Assembly: GCA_001972305.1 (NCBI GenBank)
Contig: BDDD01001587.1
Location: forward strand, 334,439 to 398,438
Reading direction: 5' to 3'
DNA: 64,000 nucleotides
Source of the DNA: Cephalotus follicularis
Lineage: Eukaryota; Streptophyta; Magnoliopsida; Oxalidales; Cephalotaceae
The notes beneath the pieces were generated by a model, which searched no databases, was not told the origin of the DNA, and saw only the letters and a program-made list of their open reading frames with translations. Numbering within the stretch: the stretch's first letter is position 1; the number at the start of each line of letters is the position of its first letter. Shown one piece after another: positions 11,745-22,628 of the stretch. The translations under genes and the position numbers were made by a program.

Positions 11745-11912
11745 GGATAAAGACATCGACGTCTTTGGAAAGACATCGACTCCTATGAGGATTAAGGTAC
11801 ACGAGAATGCATGGGCATGCACGTCGACATTGGGAGAAGGCATCGACACCTTCTTAAAAAAATGGAAAAGACATCGACGTCTAAGTAAAGACATCGACGC
11901 CTTTGTAAAGAA
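11745..11912. repeat. AAAGACGTCGACGTCTTT-like palindrome array (U3 cluster, E3)
   Basis: Six or seven units in about 165 bp, for example AAAGACATCGACGTCTTT at about 11749, GACATCGACTCC, CGTCGACATT, GGCATCGACACC, AAGACATCGACGTC and AAGACATCGACGCC. It lies 170-330 bp from the LTR start and upstream of the TATA candidate. Confidence 0.85.
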
Positions 11913-12189
11913 TGTCTGTCACGTTTTTCACTGATAGAGTAACATGCAGCGAGGGACCTTTGGGGGCTTTACCAGATGCCTTTACAAGTGCATGGTAACG
12001 AATGGATCATAATGGGATGTTGCCTGGCATGCCCCAAACATGCCCTCACATGGAACATGCAAGGGAATATACATCCTAACATGCAACCTGCAAAAGAAAA
12101 AAGGTTAAAGAAATCAAAAAGAAATATGCAGAAATCTGGAAAGTGGGAGAGAACACGAGTGTGCCCATTAAATGCAAGGAGAAGAATGT

Positions 12190-12196
12190 TATAAGG
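12190..12196 (+). promoter_or_regulatory. Candidate TATA box in E3 LTR
   Basis: TATAAGG about 610 bp into the LTR, followed by GCAATCTGCATAAG and a CT-rich leader (CTCTCTCTCG near 12231). A U3/R boundary here would be normal for LTRs of this size. E4 lacks the TATAA at the matching place. Position is inferred from motif only. Confidence 0.4.
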
Positions 12197-12664
12197 GGAG
12201 CAATCTGCATAAGAACAATGCTCCCCACTTCTCTCTCTCGTTTTAAAACACCAAAGGAGAGAAAGGAAAGAAAACAGTGAGTGTGAGAGTCACCATTGTT
12301 GTATTTGCTTGGAGCTAGAGATTGGAGCTCAAGGGCAGCAGTTGCTAAGGGGATCTTGGAGCTACTGGTAGCCTAAACTTGGGAATGAAAAGAGGTGGAC
12401 CTTCCAGTTCCTAACTTGGAACAAAAAGGTAGGGGAAAGCCATACTGTAATTTCGAGTTTGATATTCATGCATGGTTTATGATTTTGGATGTATAAAATG
12501 CATGATTCTTGAAATGATATTGTTACTGGATTGATGCCATAATATGCTAGATATGTTCTGAGTATCCGCATGTTGGTTTCTTGTCATGAATACCTGTTAT
12601 TATGCATGGTTATGGATTGTTTGGCCACTGTGTGTTAAATTGTGAGGAAGAAGATGACTACTAT

Positions 12665-13005
12665 TGGAAATGACATCGACGCCTTTTGAATAAACATCGA
12701 CGTCTTTGTAGTTTTGCCTTGTTTCTGATCGAAAGGGATCGACGTCTATGGAAAGACATAGACGCCCTAGGCTACCTACCTGGTTTTTGATGTGAAAGAC
12801 TCCGACGCCTAAGGTTCCTACCTTAACGCGTCGACGCCATCAACAATACGCTGTCGTTTCAAGGTTCCAGTCCTTGACCGTCGACGCGTAAGAAATGGAC
12901 ATCGACGCCTTCTGTAGAAGAACGCGCTGACACTGAGACTTGGACATCGATGCCTGATGTGAAAGACATCGACGCCTTTTGGAAAGACATCGACGTCTTT
13001 GTTAC
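12665..13005. repeat. AAAGACGTCGACGTCTTT-like palindrome array (downstream cluster, E3)
   Basis: Around 12 units, for example GACATCGACGCC, AACATCGACGTC, GATCGACGTC, CGCGTCGACGCC, GACCGTCGACGCG, GACATCGACGCCTT and AAAGACATCGACGTCTTT at about 12985. It lies some 0.5-0.8 kb downstream of the TATA candidate, so it would be in the transcript leader if that promoter is used. Confidence 0.85.
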
Positions 13006-14313
13006 TGTTTGGGGTTTTCTTCATCTAACGATACGAAACGATCCCAATTCCTGTTAGGGTGCATTTTGAGCATATGTATGCATTGCATATGCACTGGTTA
13101 CTGCCTGATTGTATACTGTTTGTGAATTGTTTGTGATTTCTAAAGTATTGATATTTAGAAATGCATATACGAACTCGGAATAGGATATTTTGAGTATGAA
13201 AATATGTATTGATGAAATAACGTATTTTTGACCGAATGGATAAACAATTCACACTACTAAAACTGTTTATTGAAATTTTCTACTGAAAATGTCTATTTTC
13301 AAATGTTGTCTTTTTTGGATACATTTTGGGAAACAACTGCCTGTTGTCAATCTAATCGATCATTACTTTTTACTGTACTGATACTGTTTAAATGCACTGT
13401 TTGCTCTGTGAATTGCTATGTGTTTGTGTTTGAGCTACTAGTTGCACGGCGGAGGTTGCCAGCGCCGACTAGTGGTAGGGTTGTACCTAGCGGCCAGGAG
13501 CATGGCTAGGTGACTCACTGTACTGTTGCCTCGCTCGGTTGCCCGAAGTGGGGACCGGAGTGGGAGTGTAGCATGGGGCCAGGAGTTGGCGGCGCTATAC
13601 ATACTGTTGTTGTGGTCCTATGTGGACATACTGGATGTTGTCATGGTCCTATGCGGACATACTGTACTGCCTGTTGGTCCTTCTTGGACATTACTGTGTT
13701 TGTTGACGTAGCCCTGGCCGGGTTACTACTGTACTGTTACTGTATACATATACTTCTTATATATGTAACACTGATATTTTACTGTACTGTTATACGTATA
13801 TATATTTTCATATATGTATAAACTGGGTCTCCACTGCACTGCATCATTTATGCATTCATAACATGACATGCATTATGTTGATCCCGATTTACTGTTATGA
13901 TTTAGCCGAGTGAGGACAAAGGCTAACGCCCTACTTTACAGATTTATGCAGTGGACTGTTGGATCGTCATGGACGAAGATCAAGTCGTTATATTCTTGAC
14001 TTTGTTTATCTTCCTGTTTTATATTAAACCCATATGGATTATGGTTTTCGGATGTGCCATTTCTTAAGGAATTTTATATTGTACTGTAATTCACGCTCCG
14101 TTTTATGGGCGATTAACTATGATGACTGGTATTTGAGTAGCGTGCGGTATGGGACGCACGTTACGAGTTACACCTTATGAACTTGTTATGCTTCCGCAAC
14201 TGTTATTATTATGGAAAATTTTTTATTTTAGGGTTTTTGCATGAGCTGTACTTTATGTTAATTGCCTTTACCGCTCTAATGTTGTGTTCTCTATAAACGG
14301 GGTGTGACAACAG

Positions 14314-14325
14314 TGGTATCAGAGC
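14314..14325 (+). other. E3 primer-binding site (tRNA-iMet)
   Basis: TGGTATCAGAGC four bases after the LTR end; an exact match to the complement of the plant initiator tRNA 3' end. Confidence 0.96.
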
Positions 14326-14421
14326 ATATTCCATATATGCTTATCTAGGATACTTTCCTTGAAAATTAATGAATTGTTTTCCTAAAGTCGTGACTGACCG
14401 TCAATCTTCTTATAGGAAAAA

Positions 14422-16062
14422 ATGGACCGAAGGAGGACTCGTGCTAGGGCTAGAGCCGTTGGAGCCAATGCCTCGGAAGAAGCTAATGTTCCGCAAGGGA
14501 TGGATATTCCCCAGGATGACAGAGATCCGATGACTCGGATCGCAGACTATTTCCAGCAGCAGATGGCCTTTAACAGGGCTAATGCGGAGGAGATGCGCCA
14601 ATACCGCGCGCAAGCTCGATTGCAGCATAGGGCTCCCGACCACTGCGCGAGAGAGGATAGTTTTGGGAGAGATATTGAGAAGTTCATGAGGCTGAATCCA
14701 CCCAGCTTCAAGGGGGAACTGGATGCTACGATTGCTAAGAGATGGCTGCAGGGCCTGAAGAAGATCTTTCAGGTGATGGACTGTACTGACGCTCAAAGGT
14801 TGAGATTTGTAGTGTACCGCCTATGGGGCGAAGCCACTCATTGGTGGGAAATGGTTAGAGCAAAGTGGGAATCACAGGAACTGGACAACACTTGGGACCG
14901 ATTCCAGACAGAGTTCCTGGAGACATATGTTCCATGCATTGAGCAAGAGCGACGAGAGACTGAGCTCTTGGAGTTACGGCAGGGAGAGATGACTGTTGTA
15001 GAATATCAAGAAAAGTTCATGGAGTTGGCCAGACATTCACCGTATCTGGTAGCTGATGAAGCAAAGAAGATACAGAGGTTCTTGAGAGGGTTGCGACCGG
15101 ATCTTCGGTTGAGGATTAGAGCCATGGAGCTGAGGACTTATATAAAGGTTGCTCAGAAAGCTAGACTGCTGGAGACGATATCTAGTGAGGACCGGGCTGA
15201 GAGAGCTCGCGCAAAGGAGAGTAAGCAAAGTCCTGCACAGTCCCGACCGGCATCGTCGAAGTGGCGAGATGGTGGTTCTCCGACAAAGTCGTCGGAGAAC
15301 AAGTCTCAGCAGACGGCTTCTCAGGGTACTCCCAACCAGGGGAGTAATGCCAGATCTGGAGGATGTTTTTACAGTGGTCGTACCGGCCACCAACAGAAAG
15401 ATTGCTGGAGGTTCAATGGCTGGTGTTTGAGGTGCGGAGCACCGGGTCATTCGGTGAAGGACTGCCCGAAGAGTTCCGCTATAGCGCCTACTGGGCCAGG
15501 GAGCAACAGTGGTGCGGCTGCGGGACCATCACAGAGGAGAGATACCGGCAAGGGCATCGCAAAAGGTAGAGTTTTTATACTTGCTCAGACTGAGGTTCCA
15601 GAGTCGACTTCTATGGTTGGAGGTACTCTGTATATATATGGTTATTCTGCTAGAGTACTGATGGACTCTGGAGCATCGCATTCATTTATATCTGTACATT
15701 TTGCATCTTGTTTATATGTCACCCCTGACTGCTTGTCTTATACACTTGATGTGAGTACACCGACTGGGACTTCTATGCATACTGACTCGGTATATAGGAG
15801 TTGTGAGATGTCTATAGCAGGCATTCCTTTATATCCAGATCTAATTGTACTGCCTATCCGTGACTTCGATGTGATATTGGGGATGGATTGGCTATCGGCG
15901 CACCATGCTCGTATGGATTGTTACCATAAGACTGTGGATTTCTGTCTGCCCGAAGGAACGACTTTTCAGTTCAAGGGAGACAAGGGATTTTCAGCACCGA
16001 TCATATCTTTTATCCGAGCATCGAGATACCTGGAGAAGGGATGCGAGGGATTTTTGGCATAC
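14422..16062 (+). pseudogene. E3 gag-protease, open but truncated
   Basis: An uninterrupted frame from MDRRRTRARA, the best gag frame in the window. It has the retrotransposon gag domain (around residues 90-200, including HWWEMVRAKWE), then two zinc knuckles. The first is CFYSGRTGHQQKDC, with the second Cys replaced by Ser; the second is the intact CLRCGAPGHSVKDC. The protease DSGASHSFI starts at Asp415 and the conserved [10 protein letters not shown] follows. Homology to E4 stops after FLAY (residue 547). The frame then runs about 40 codons into unrelated E5 DNA before a stop at 16185. In related elements the frame would continue into RT, so this is a 3' truncation. Confidence 0.92.
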
Positions 16063-16540
16063 TTGAGCTCCAAGCATCGTGAAGTTTCTAAAACATTAAA
16101 CCATTTGAAATTTCATCAAGTATTGAGCAAGATATCAATAAAACAATCTGCTATAAAATTTGCAATGAAACAGGAGAAACTTTGATAAAAATGGGTGTTG
16201 AATTTCCTTACTTTAGTTTGATTTCCTTTTTCTCCTTCTCCTTTTGAATTCTCCACTTCACTCTCAGTAGAGGCACTTCCTTTCTCAGCCAAAATAGCTG
16301 AACCCGGCCTTCAATTGCCCATAAATAGGATAGTTTCTTGGGAAGCAAGCATCTCCCTCTCTCCTATGAATCACCCATAGTTGCCCATGTGCTTAATTCC
16401 TTCCAATAAAATTGTGACACTTGGCATTACAACATAAAATATTTTGTCTCTTTAAACCCTAGCTTGACACTTGTCCCTTAATTAATGAAATTAACTCACA
16501 AAATGACAAAAAGTCAAACTTTTGCAACTCGTCTACAGCT

Positions 16541-16922
16541 CAAAGCATCGGCGCTTTTCTTCTAAGCGTCGCCGCTTACGGGCTTGTTCTGAGTTCTTTA
16601 ACTTCTTTCTCGACTAAAGCGCTGACGTTTCTCTTTCAAGCATCGCCGCTTTCGAGTCTCGTCCAAGTCAACAGGGCAAACTTTGAATTCAAAGTGTCAA
16701 AGCTCACATTTGGAGCGTCATCGGTTGCCCCAAGCGTCGCCGCTTTCATCTAAGCATCGTCGGTTAGAGGAATTTGTCCAAGTTCAAAACTCTCTGTTTT
16801 TAACCGGCGCCAAGAGGGCTCTAGGCGTCGATGGTTACCTTCAAAGCGTCGCCGCTTTAAGTAAAACCGTCAGTGCTTTAGACATCTTCGTCAACTCTTA
16901 ACCTTGGCAATTGACGCTTTCA
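16541..16922. repeat. AAGCGTCGCCGCTT-like palindrome array in E5
   Basis: About ten units, including AAGCATCGGCGCTT, AAGCGTCGCCGCTT, AAGCGCTGACGTTT, AAGCATCGCCGCTTT, AAGCGTCGCCGCTTT, AAGCATCGTCGGTT, AGGCGTCGATGGTT and AAGCGTCGCCGCTTT. Same type as in the E7 LTR and E7 spacer. Confidence 0.82.
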
Positions 16923-16967
16923 AAATGACATTCATCCAAAACAAATAGCCAATTTCGATATTCTTCT

Positions 16968-16982
16968 GGGGGTGCTGCCCCC
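16968..16982. other. GC-rich hairpin in E5
   Basis: GGGGG TGCTG CCCCC can fold into a 5-bp G/C stem with a 5-base loop. It starts a locally GC-rich stretch (to about 17060) in an otherwise AT-rich block. Function unknown. Confidence 0.5.
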
Positions 16983-17621
16983 AAGCCCTTGTCCGCTGTC
17001 CGGGTAGCTAGACCCCCCGTCCGCTCACCGGGGATCGGAACCTCCGAACCTGCCGAGCTTTAGGGTCATATTACGGGTCCCTTGAAACATTTTCCAACCT
17101 TAAAATAGCAATCATATTTCCATATAACTTTAACAAAATTTTCTGGTCATCACATGCATGAACCACACACATGTACAAGAACTAGAGCCAAACTCTTCCT
17201 CGGTCTCACAAACCATTTCTCTACTGTCTAAGCTTCACACCATAACCAAGCCGGGGAAAACACTCACCTGCTAAACGCGTAGACTGGTAAGGAAATTCCA
17301 ACCTCAGATGACGAACGAAGCTTCAAAGAGAAGAAGAAGAAGAAAAAAGAAAGAAATCTTTAACAACTGCTCCTTTCAACGTGAACTGATAGAATGATTA
17401 CTGTCACTTCACAATATCCAAAGTCAAATAACAAAACTTCCTCAAGAAGCTTTACACACCTCCCAAAGCACAACAAAAATATCTTCCCTTTGTCTTCACT
17501 CTTCATTCAACACTTGTCCAACTCTTTACTTAACACATGTCCAAAGGGATTTATGCCACAAGTCCAAAAAAACCGAACCCAAGCAAGGAGAAAAAGAAAA
17601 ATTTTCCCCAGGGCCCAAACA

Positions 17622-17626
17622 TTAAT
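17622..17626. other. E4 target site duplication, left
   Basis: TTAAT, identical to 28142-28146. Confidence 0.92.
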
Positions 17627-18879
17627 TGTCACGCCCCCGTTTTCCACGACAAGACAACATATAAAAGTGGTAAGGCAATCAACAATAATAATTCATCCCA
17701 TGCGATAAAACGAATAAATAAAAACCTTCAGTAGCGGAAGCAATAACTTAAGTGAGCCGAATTTAAACACGCATCACGCATCCCATACTACGTGATGCCC
17801 ACAAGTTTATAAATAAACCCAACATAACTGTCGATCGCCCAAAAACGGAGCGTGAAATAATACAGTACGAGATAACAAAATATCCTTTGTTACAAAATCC
17901 GAATAACATGATCAATGTTCAATAACCCAAATACATAAATAAGAGAGATAGAAAAGTCTTCTCTTTAAGTCTCCATGCATGCTCCATATCATGCCCACTC
18001 CGTCAATCTGTTACAGTAGGGGTTAGCCTTTGTCCTCACTCGGCTAAGTGAATAAACCCATAAAAACAGTTCGAGTCATATGATAATGAGTATCATGAAT
18101 GAATGCACTATGATGAGCCATGACATGTAATTTTCACAATAAGTATACCTCCGTATGTACATATAAAAATAAATGCATGCTCACAGTACAAGTATAACTC
18201 ATAAGTTATATCAACACAAGCAGTAAATATGTTCCCAAAAAGGAACCAGACAAGCCAATCGTCATGACCGTCGCCACCTCCCGGCCCCAACGTCATGCAC
18301 TCTTACTCCATCCCCGTTTGTCAACGGTTTTGGAGCAAGTCCTCCGTAAGTTGTTTAGCACGGCGGCTAAACCAACAGCAAGTTACTAGCACAGTGGCTA
18401 AGTAATCAACAAGTTATTAGCACGGCGGCTAATAATCAATAGGCACAAGCAATTCACAATACAAGTCAAGCAATTACATATAATTACTTGATCAAACTTA
18501 AAACAATACATTTCTCTGTCTTTGGAAATACTTCCCCAATCATTTTGAAAATATATATATTCATATGTTGACAAATACACATTTTTGCACAAGACATTTG
18601 GTTTCATAATCAACCCCTTAAAACATTTCTCCGTCATTGGAAATACTTCCCCAATCATTTCGAAAATATATAAATTCATATATTGACAAATATACATTTT
18701 CGTACAAAATTATTGTTATAATCATACAGGCTTTTCAAAATGGTTAACACTTTTTAGAATGCAACCATACTGCAGATCACGGTTAAAAATGCAACATATG
18801 CTCATAATGCGTCTAGGTTCATTCCTAGAGTCGTTTCGGGTCTAGCGGGTCCCATTAGGGTAAAATTCTACTGATCAGG

Positions 18880-19305
18880 GGAAAAGGCGTCGATGTCAAT
18901 CCTTAAGGCGTCGACGTCTTCACTCTAAGGCGTCGATCCCATGTACAATTAATCCCAGGCGTTCTTGGATTAAAGACGTCGATGTCTTTATCATACCAGA
19001 GAGTATCAGTTCGCGAGTCTTGATTCTAGAGGGTAGAATCCGGCCTTTTAATCCTTCATGTAAACGAATATCACTCTCTAAACGTGTAAGGCATGCTACT
19101 GCTTAATAGGAATACAACCAGAACATCAATTCGAAACTAAACAGGTGATTCCAAGCGGCTAAATGGCCATCTGAAATGAACATTACAGTTCCACAATTTC
19201 CAAGAAAAGGCGTCGATGTTTATCAAAAGACATCGATGTCTTTCACGTTTCCACACGAAGGCATCGACATCATTACATAGACGTCGATGTCTTCCCAACC
19301 CAGAA
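18880..19305. repeat. AAAGACGTCGACGTCTTT-like palindromes (inner clusters, E4 left LTR)
   Basis: Two subclusters. 18880-18990 has AAGGCGTCGATGTC, AAGGCGTCGACGTC, AAGGCGTCGATCCC and a single AAAGACGTCGATGTCTTT at 18972-18989. 19205-19305 has AAGGCGTCGATGTT, AAAGACATCGATGTCTTT, AAGGCATCGACATC and AGACGTCGATGTC. Confidence 0.85.
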
Positions 19306-20047
19306 CGTCTTTTTCAACAGTATTAACACACCAACCCATTATCAAATCCATCCTTAACACAATCAATTCACATATTCATGTAATCGTACATTCATGATTA
19401 ACTCAGTGTATCACAGTAACACCGCAACAAGTCCAGAATCACCATTCAACCATTAACATGCTATTCATCATGTTATTCATTAACTTAAAACCCAAAATGC
19501 ATGTATAAATCCATCACTTTCCACTACCTTTTGTTCCAAGTTAGGAACTGGAAAGTCCACCTCTTTGAGTTCCCAAGTTCTGGCCACCAACAGCTCCAAG
19601 GTTCCCTCAGCAACTGCTACCCACGAGCTCCAATCTCTAGCTCCAAGCAAACTCAACAATGGTGGCTCTCACACTCACTGTTTTCTTTCCTCTCTTTCCT
19701 TTGGTGTTTTAAAATGAGAGAGAGAACTGGGGAGGGTTGTTCTTATGCAGATGGCTGCCCCCCAACATCCTTCTCCTTACATTTAATGGGCACCTCTCGT
19801 GCCCTCTCCCACTTTCCAGATTCTGCACTTTCCCTTTGTTTTCTTTAACCTTCTTTCTTTTGTAGGTTGCATGTTAGGATGCTATGTTCCTTGCATGGTC
19901 CATGTGAGGGGCATGTTTTGGGCATTCCTTGAAACACACCAGCATGATCAACACGTCACAATGCACTTGTAAAGGCGTCTGGTAAAGCTCCCAAAGATCC
20001 CATTGCATGTTACTCTGTCAGTGAAAAACGTGACAGACGTTCTTCAC

Positions 20048-20215
20048 AAAGGCGTCGACGTCTTTCCTTAGACGTCGATGTCTTCTCCCTTTTCGTAAGA
20101 TGGTGTCGATGCCTTCTCTCAATGTCGACGTGCATGCCCATGCATTCACGTGTTCCTCGGTTCCCATAAGCGTCGACGTCTTTCCAAAGACGTCGATGTC
20201 TTTAGCCCAAAACAG
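20048..20215. repeat. AAAGACGTCGACGTCTTT-like palindromes (U3 cluster, E4 left LTR)
   Basis: Seven units within 170 bp, about 160-330 bp from the LTR start in element orientation, for example AAAGGCGTCGACGTCTTT, AGACGTCGATGTCTT, TGGTGTCGATGCC, AATGTCGACGTG, AGCGTCGACGTCTTT and AAAGACGTCGATGTCTTT. E1 has CAGTCGACTG units at the equivalent place. Confidence 0.85.
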
Positions 20216-20375
20216 CGTTGTTTCAAGCTTTTGACGCACACATTCCATTTCCAAAATCATAATTAGGGTTTGTAAGCCTCTTTTGAGTTCAAAATCTCAA
20301 CATTCTCATTAATTCAAGTTTAAGATTACATCATAAATCGAATTATTACATTCAGGAAAAATACCGGGCGTTACA

Positions 20376-20389
20376 TCCACCCCTCCTTC
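20376..20389 (-). other. E4 polypurine tract
   Basis: Minus strand GAAGGAGGGGTGGA directly before the 3' LTR start TGTAACGCCC. Confidence 0.85.
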
Positions 20390-22343
20390 AAGTAATTTCA
20401 TCCTCAAAATTAACACAATACTAGAACAAGTGTGGGTAACGTTCTCGGATGTCATCCTCACGTTCCCAAGTCGCTTCATCCGGCCGATGAAATTTCCACT
20501 GAACCTTTACCATCGAATGGACCGGTTCCTCAATACTTGTGTCTTCCAATCGAAGATTCTCACGGGTGACTCCTCGCAGGAAAGGTCATCCTTCACCGTA
20601 ACCGAGTCATAATCCAAGACATGTCATGGCTCTCGGATATAACCTCGTAGCATTGATACATGAAAGACATCGTGCACACTCGACAATGTAGGAGGCAAGG
20701 CTAGTTGATATGCTACCTCCCCAACCCTCTCCAGAATCTCAAAAGGACCAATGTAGCATGGCGCTAGCTTGCCCTTTTTCCTGAATCTTTGCACCCCTTT
20801 CCACGGAGATACCTTCAAAAACACGTGATCCCCAACGTTGAAGGTTAAAGGCCTTCTCTTCACACTATCGACATAGCTTTTTTGCCGACTCTGCACTGCT
20901 AGCAACTTCTCTTTGATGAACTTGACTTTCTCTGAAGTCTCCTCCACCAAATCCGACCCAAGCAATGGTCGTTCCCCAACCTCGTCCCAACAGACAGGCG
21001 ACCTACACTTTCTCCCATACAGTGCCTCATATGGAGCCATACCAACGCTCGAGTGATAACTGTTATTATAAGAAAATTCTATCAGAGGGATATGGTCTTC
21101 CCAGGTTCCACCAAAATCGATCACACAAGCCTGAAGCATGTCCTCCAATGTTTGGATGGTACACTCAGACTGTCCGTCTGTCTGAGGGTGGAAAGTAGTA
21201 CTGATATTCAATCTCGTCCCGAAGGATGTCTGGAATCTCTTACAGAAGTTGGAAGTGAAGATCAAATCCCTATCACAAACGATGCTCACTGCAACACCGT
21301 GCAGTCTCACAATCTCCTTCACATATAACCAAGCCAACTTGCCCGCATAATCAGTGACATGTGTGGGCAAGAAGTGTGCTGATTTGGTGAGTCTATCAAC
21401 AATAACCAACACGGCATTATGACGATGCCTAGTTAGTGGAAACCCACAAACAAAGTCCAACGTAATGTGTTCCCATTTCCACTCTGCCACTGGTAATGAC
21501 TGTAACAATCCCGCAGGTCTCTGGTGCTCGGCCTTGACTCTCTGGCAAGTCAAACACTTTGCGACATATTCTGCAATCTCGTGCTTCATGTCGGGCCACC
21601 AGTAAGTCTTCTTCATATCTTGGTACATCTTGGTGCTACCAGGATGAATACTGTACAGGGATTTATGAGCCCTGCGGAGTAGCTCATCCTTCACTCTCGA
21701 TTCATTCGGAAGACATACACGTCCCCAATATCTCAAAATACCATCATCATGTACTCTAAAATCAGACTCCGAATCCAGATTCTCTCGAATCCGCTGCAGT
21801 TCAGGATCATGCGGTTGTGCATCCTTGATGTGATGCAGTAATACTAGTTCTACCCGCATGTCGGCTAGAAAGATCCCTGGTGACTGATTGAATGGAGACC
21901 ATTCCTGGAAGTCTTCCAACATCTTCCATTGCGACACCATTGTACTGGCAACCATAGCCTTGCGGCTCAAGGCATCAGCAACTACATTCGCTTTCCCCGG
22001 GTGGTACTGGATACTGTAGTCATAGTCATTAAAGAACTCTACCCACCTGCGCTGTCTCATGTTTATCGTGTCCTGGCAGAACAAGTACCTTAAACTTTTA
22101 TGATTGGTGAAGATCTCAAACTGCGCCCCGTAAAGATAGTGCCTCCACTTCTGAAGCGCGAAGATAATAGCTGCAAGTTCAAGGTCATGAGTCGGGTAGT
22201 TTTCTTCATACGGCTTCAGCTTCCTGGAAGCATAAGCAATCACCTTACCTCGTCGCATTAGCACACAGCCCAAGCCCTTTCCCGATGCATCACTATAGAC
22301 TGCAAAGCCCTCATTACCCTCAAGTAATGCCAAGATAGGAGCA
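20390..22343 (-). pseudogene. E4 RNase H, integrase and chromodomain
   Basis: Nearly open: one long frame (20624-22369, with a few E13-derived codons at its start) then a TGA after GYIREP. Numbering from that frame, RNase H keeps SDAS (Asp27), but the usual TDHKSLRY is TNHKSLRY (Asp to Asn at 89), a probable active-site loss. Integrase HHCC is complete (His235, His242, Cys272, Cys275), as is the DDE triad (Asp305, Asp366, Glu402). After the TGA the chromodomain follows (IFDWKTQVLRNRS ... WKFHRPDEATWERE), with a small frame change near 20520. Chromodomain integrases are thought to steer insertion to heterochromatin. Confidence 0.93.
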
Positions 22344-22348
22344 GAAAC
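22344..22348. other. E13 target site duplication, left
   Basis: GAAAC, repeated at 22624-22628. Removing E13 and one copy restores the homology with E1 at this point. Confidence 0.88.
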
Positions 22349-22623
22349 TGAAATAAAACACTCTTGCAATATACAAGAGGGGGGGTGAATTGAATATTGA
22401 GGAATATGCGGAAATTTAAAAACTTTAAATGTAAATAGACAAGGAAAGAAAAACTTCTCCGAGTTTTAGAGTGGTTCGGCTAACTCTTGCCTACGTCCAC
22501 TTTTCCCAAGGGAGCTCCTTGAGTTTCCACTATCTCGATTTGATTAAGGCAGCAAATCGTTACACCTCACAAAGATGCAAATATGTTATCATCAAAACAA
22601 GGATTGAGACTTAAACGTCAACA
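22349..22623 (-). mobile_element. E13: 275-bp solo LTR related to the E7 copia LTR
   Basis: TG...CA ends and a 5-bp GAAAC duplication mark it as a solo LTR or a very small LTR-only element. In its own orientation it begins TGTTGACGTTTAAGTCTC and ends near ATTTCA. The first about 50 bp and an inner block (TTGCCTACGTCCACTTTTCC) match the E7 LTR, but that LTR is 1.1 kb. It lacks coding capacity and the palindrome array. It splits the E4 pol frame. Confidence 0.85.
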
Positions 22624-22628
22624 GAAAC

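Larger units (their letters stand above)
11579..14309 (+). repeat. E3 5' LTR
   Basis: 2,731 bp, begins TGTAACGCCCGG and ends GGGGTGTGACA. Alignable to the reverse complement of the E4 LTRs (2,749 and 2,769 bp). Two arrays of AAAGACGTCGACGTCTTT-like palindromes flank a candidate TATA box. No genes are supported inside it; the 79-103 codon frames near 13270-13820 are chance frames. Confidence 0.93.
11579..16063 (+). mobile_element. E3: 5' part of a chromovirus of the E4 family
   Basis: Contains the 5' LTR, primer site, and gag-protease up to residue 547 (FLAY), then stops at the E5 junction. RT, RNase H, integrase and the 3' LTR are missing. LTR and gag closely match E4 (opposite strand). It inserted into or next to E2. 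The 5 bp before the LTR are GTTAA, but no matching right flank exists in the window. Confidence 0.92.
16064..17626 (-). repeat. E5: LTR-like block, left part (split by E4)
   Basis: This 1.56-kb stretch plus 28142-28174 joins across E4 (sharing the TTAAT duplication) into about 1.59 kb. On the minus strand it begins TGTAACGACCCGC, a typical plant LTR start, and could end ...GCTTGGAGCTCA at 16064. It carries an array of AAGCGTCGCCGCTT-like palindromes upstream of an A/T-rich TATTTATGG near 16322 (minus orientation), as in the E7 LTR. No protein is encoded. There is no target duplication at its outer ends, so one end is probably truncated. The family is unknown. Confidence 0.6.
17627..20375 (-). 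repeat. E4 3' LTR
   Basis: 2,749 bp, TGTCACGCCCCC ... CCGGGCGTTACA on the plus strand. Homologous to 25373-28141 throughout with scattered differences, including one fewer palindrome unit near 18972. It contains palindrome arrays at 18880-18990, 19205-19305 and 20048-20215. The ORFs inside it (for example 19501-19848) recur at the same place in the other LTR and are not genes. Confidence 0.95.

Noticed and set aside
13270-13821. Two open frames of 79 and 103 codons in the E3 LTR
   Set aside because: Inside an LTR, no homology recognised, not kept in E4 LTRs.
11579-14309. DNA transposon with inverted ends (TGTAAC ... GTGACA)
   Set aside because: Followed by a primer site and gag, and homologous to the E4 LTRs; the ends are ordinary LTR TG...CA.
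14410-14796. Open frame of 128 codons on the minus strand
   Set aside because: Antisense shadow of the E3 gag frame; no domain.
16960-17060. rRNA- or organelle-like GC-rich segment
   Set aside because: No recognisable rRNA core or organelle gene; isolated GC-rich part of E5.
19501-19848. Recurring frame (also at 27266-27643) starting MYKSITF
   Set aside because: Recurs only because both are LTR copies of E4; low-complexity, ends differ by frameshift.
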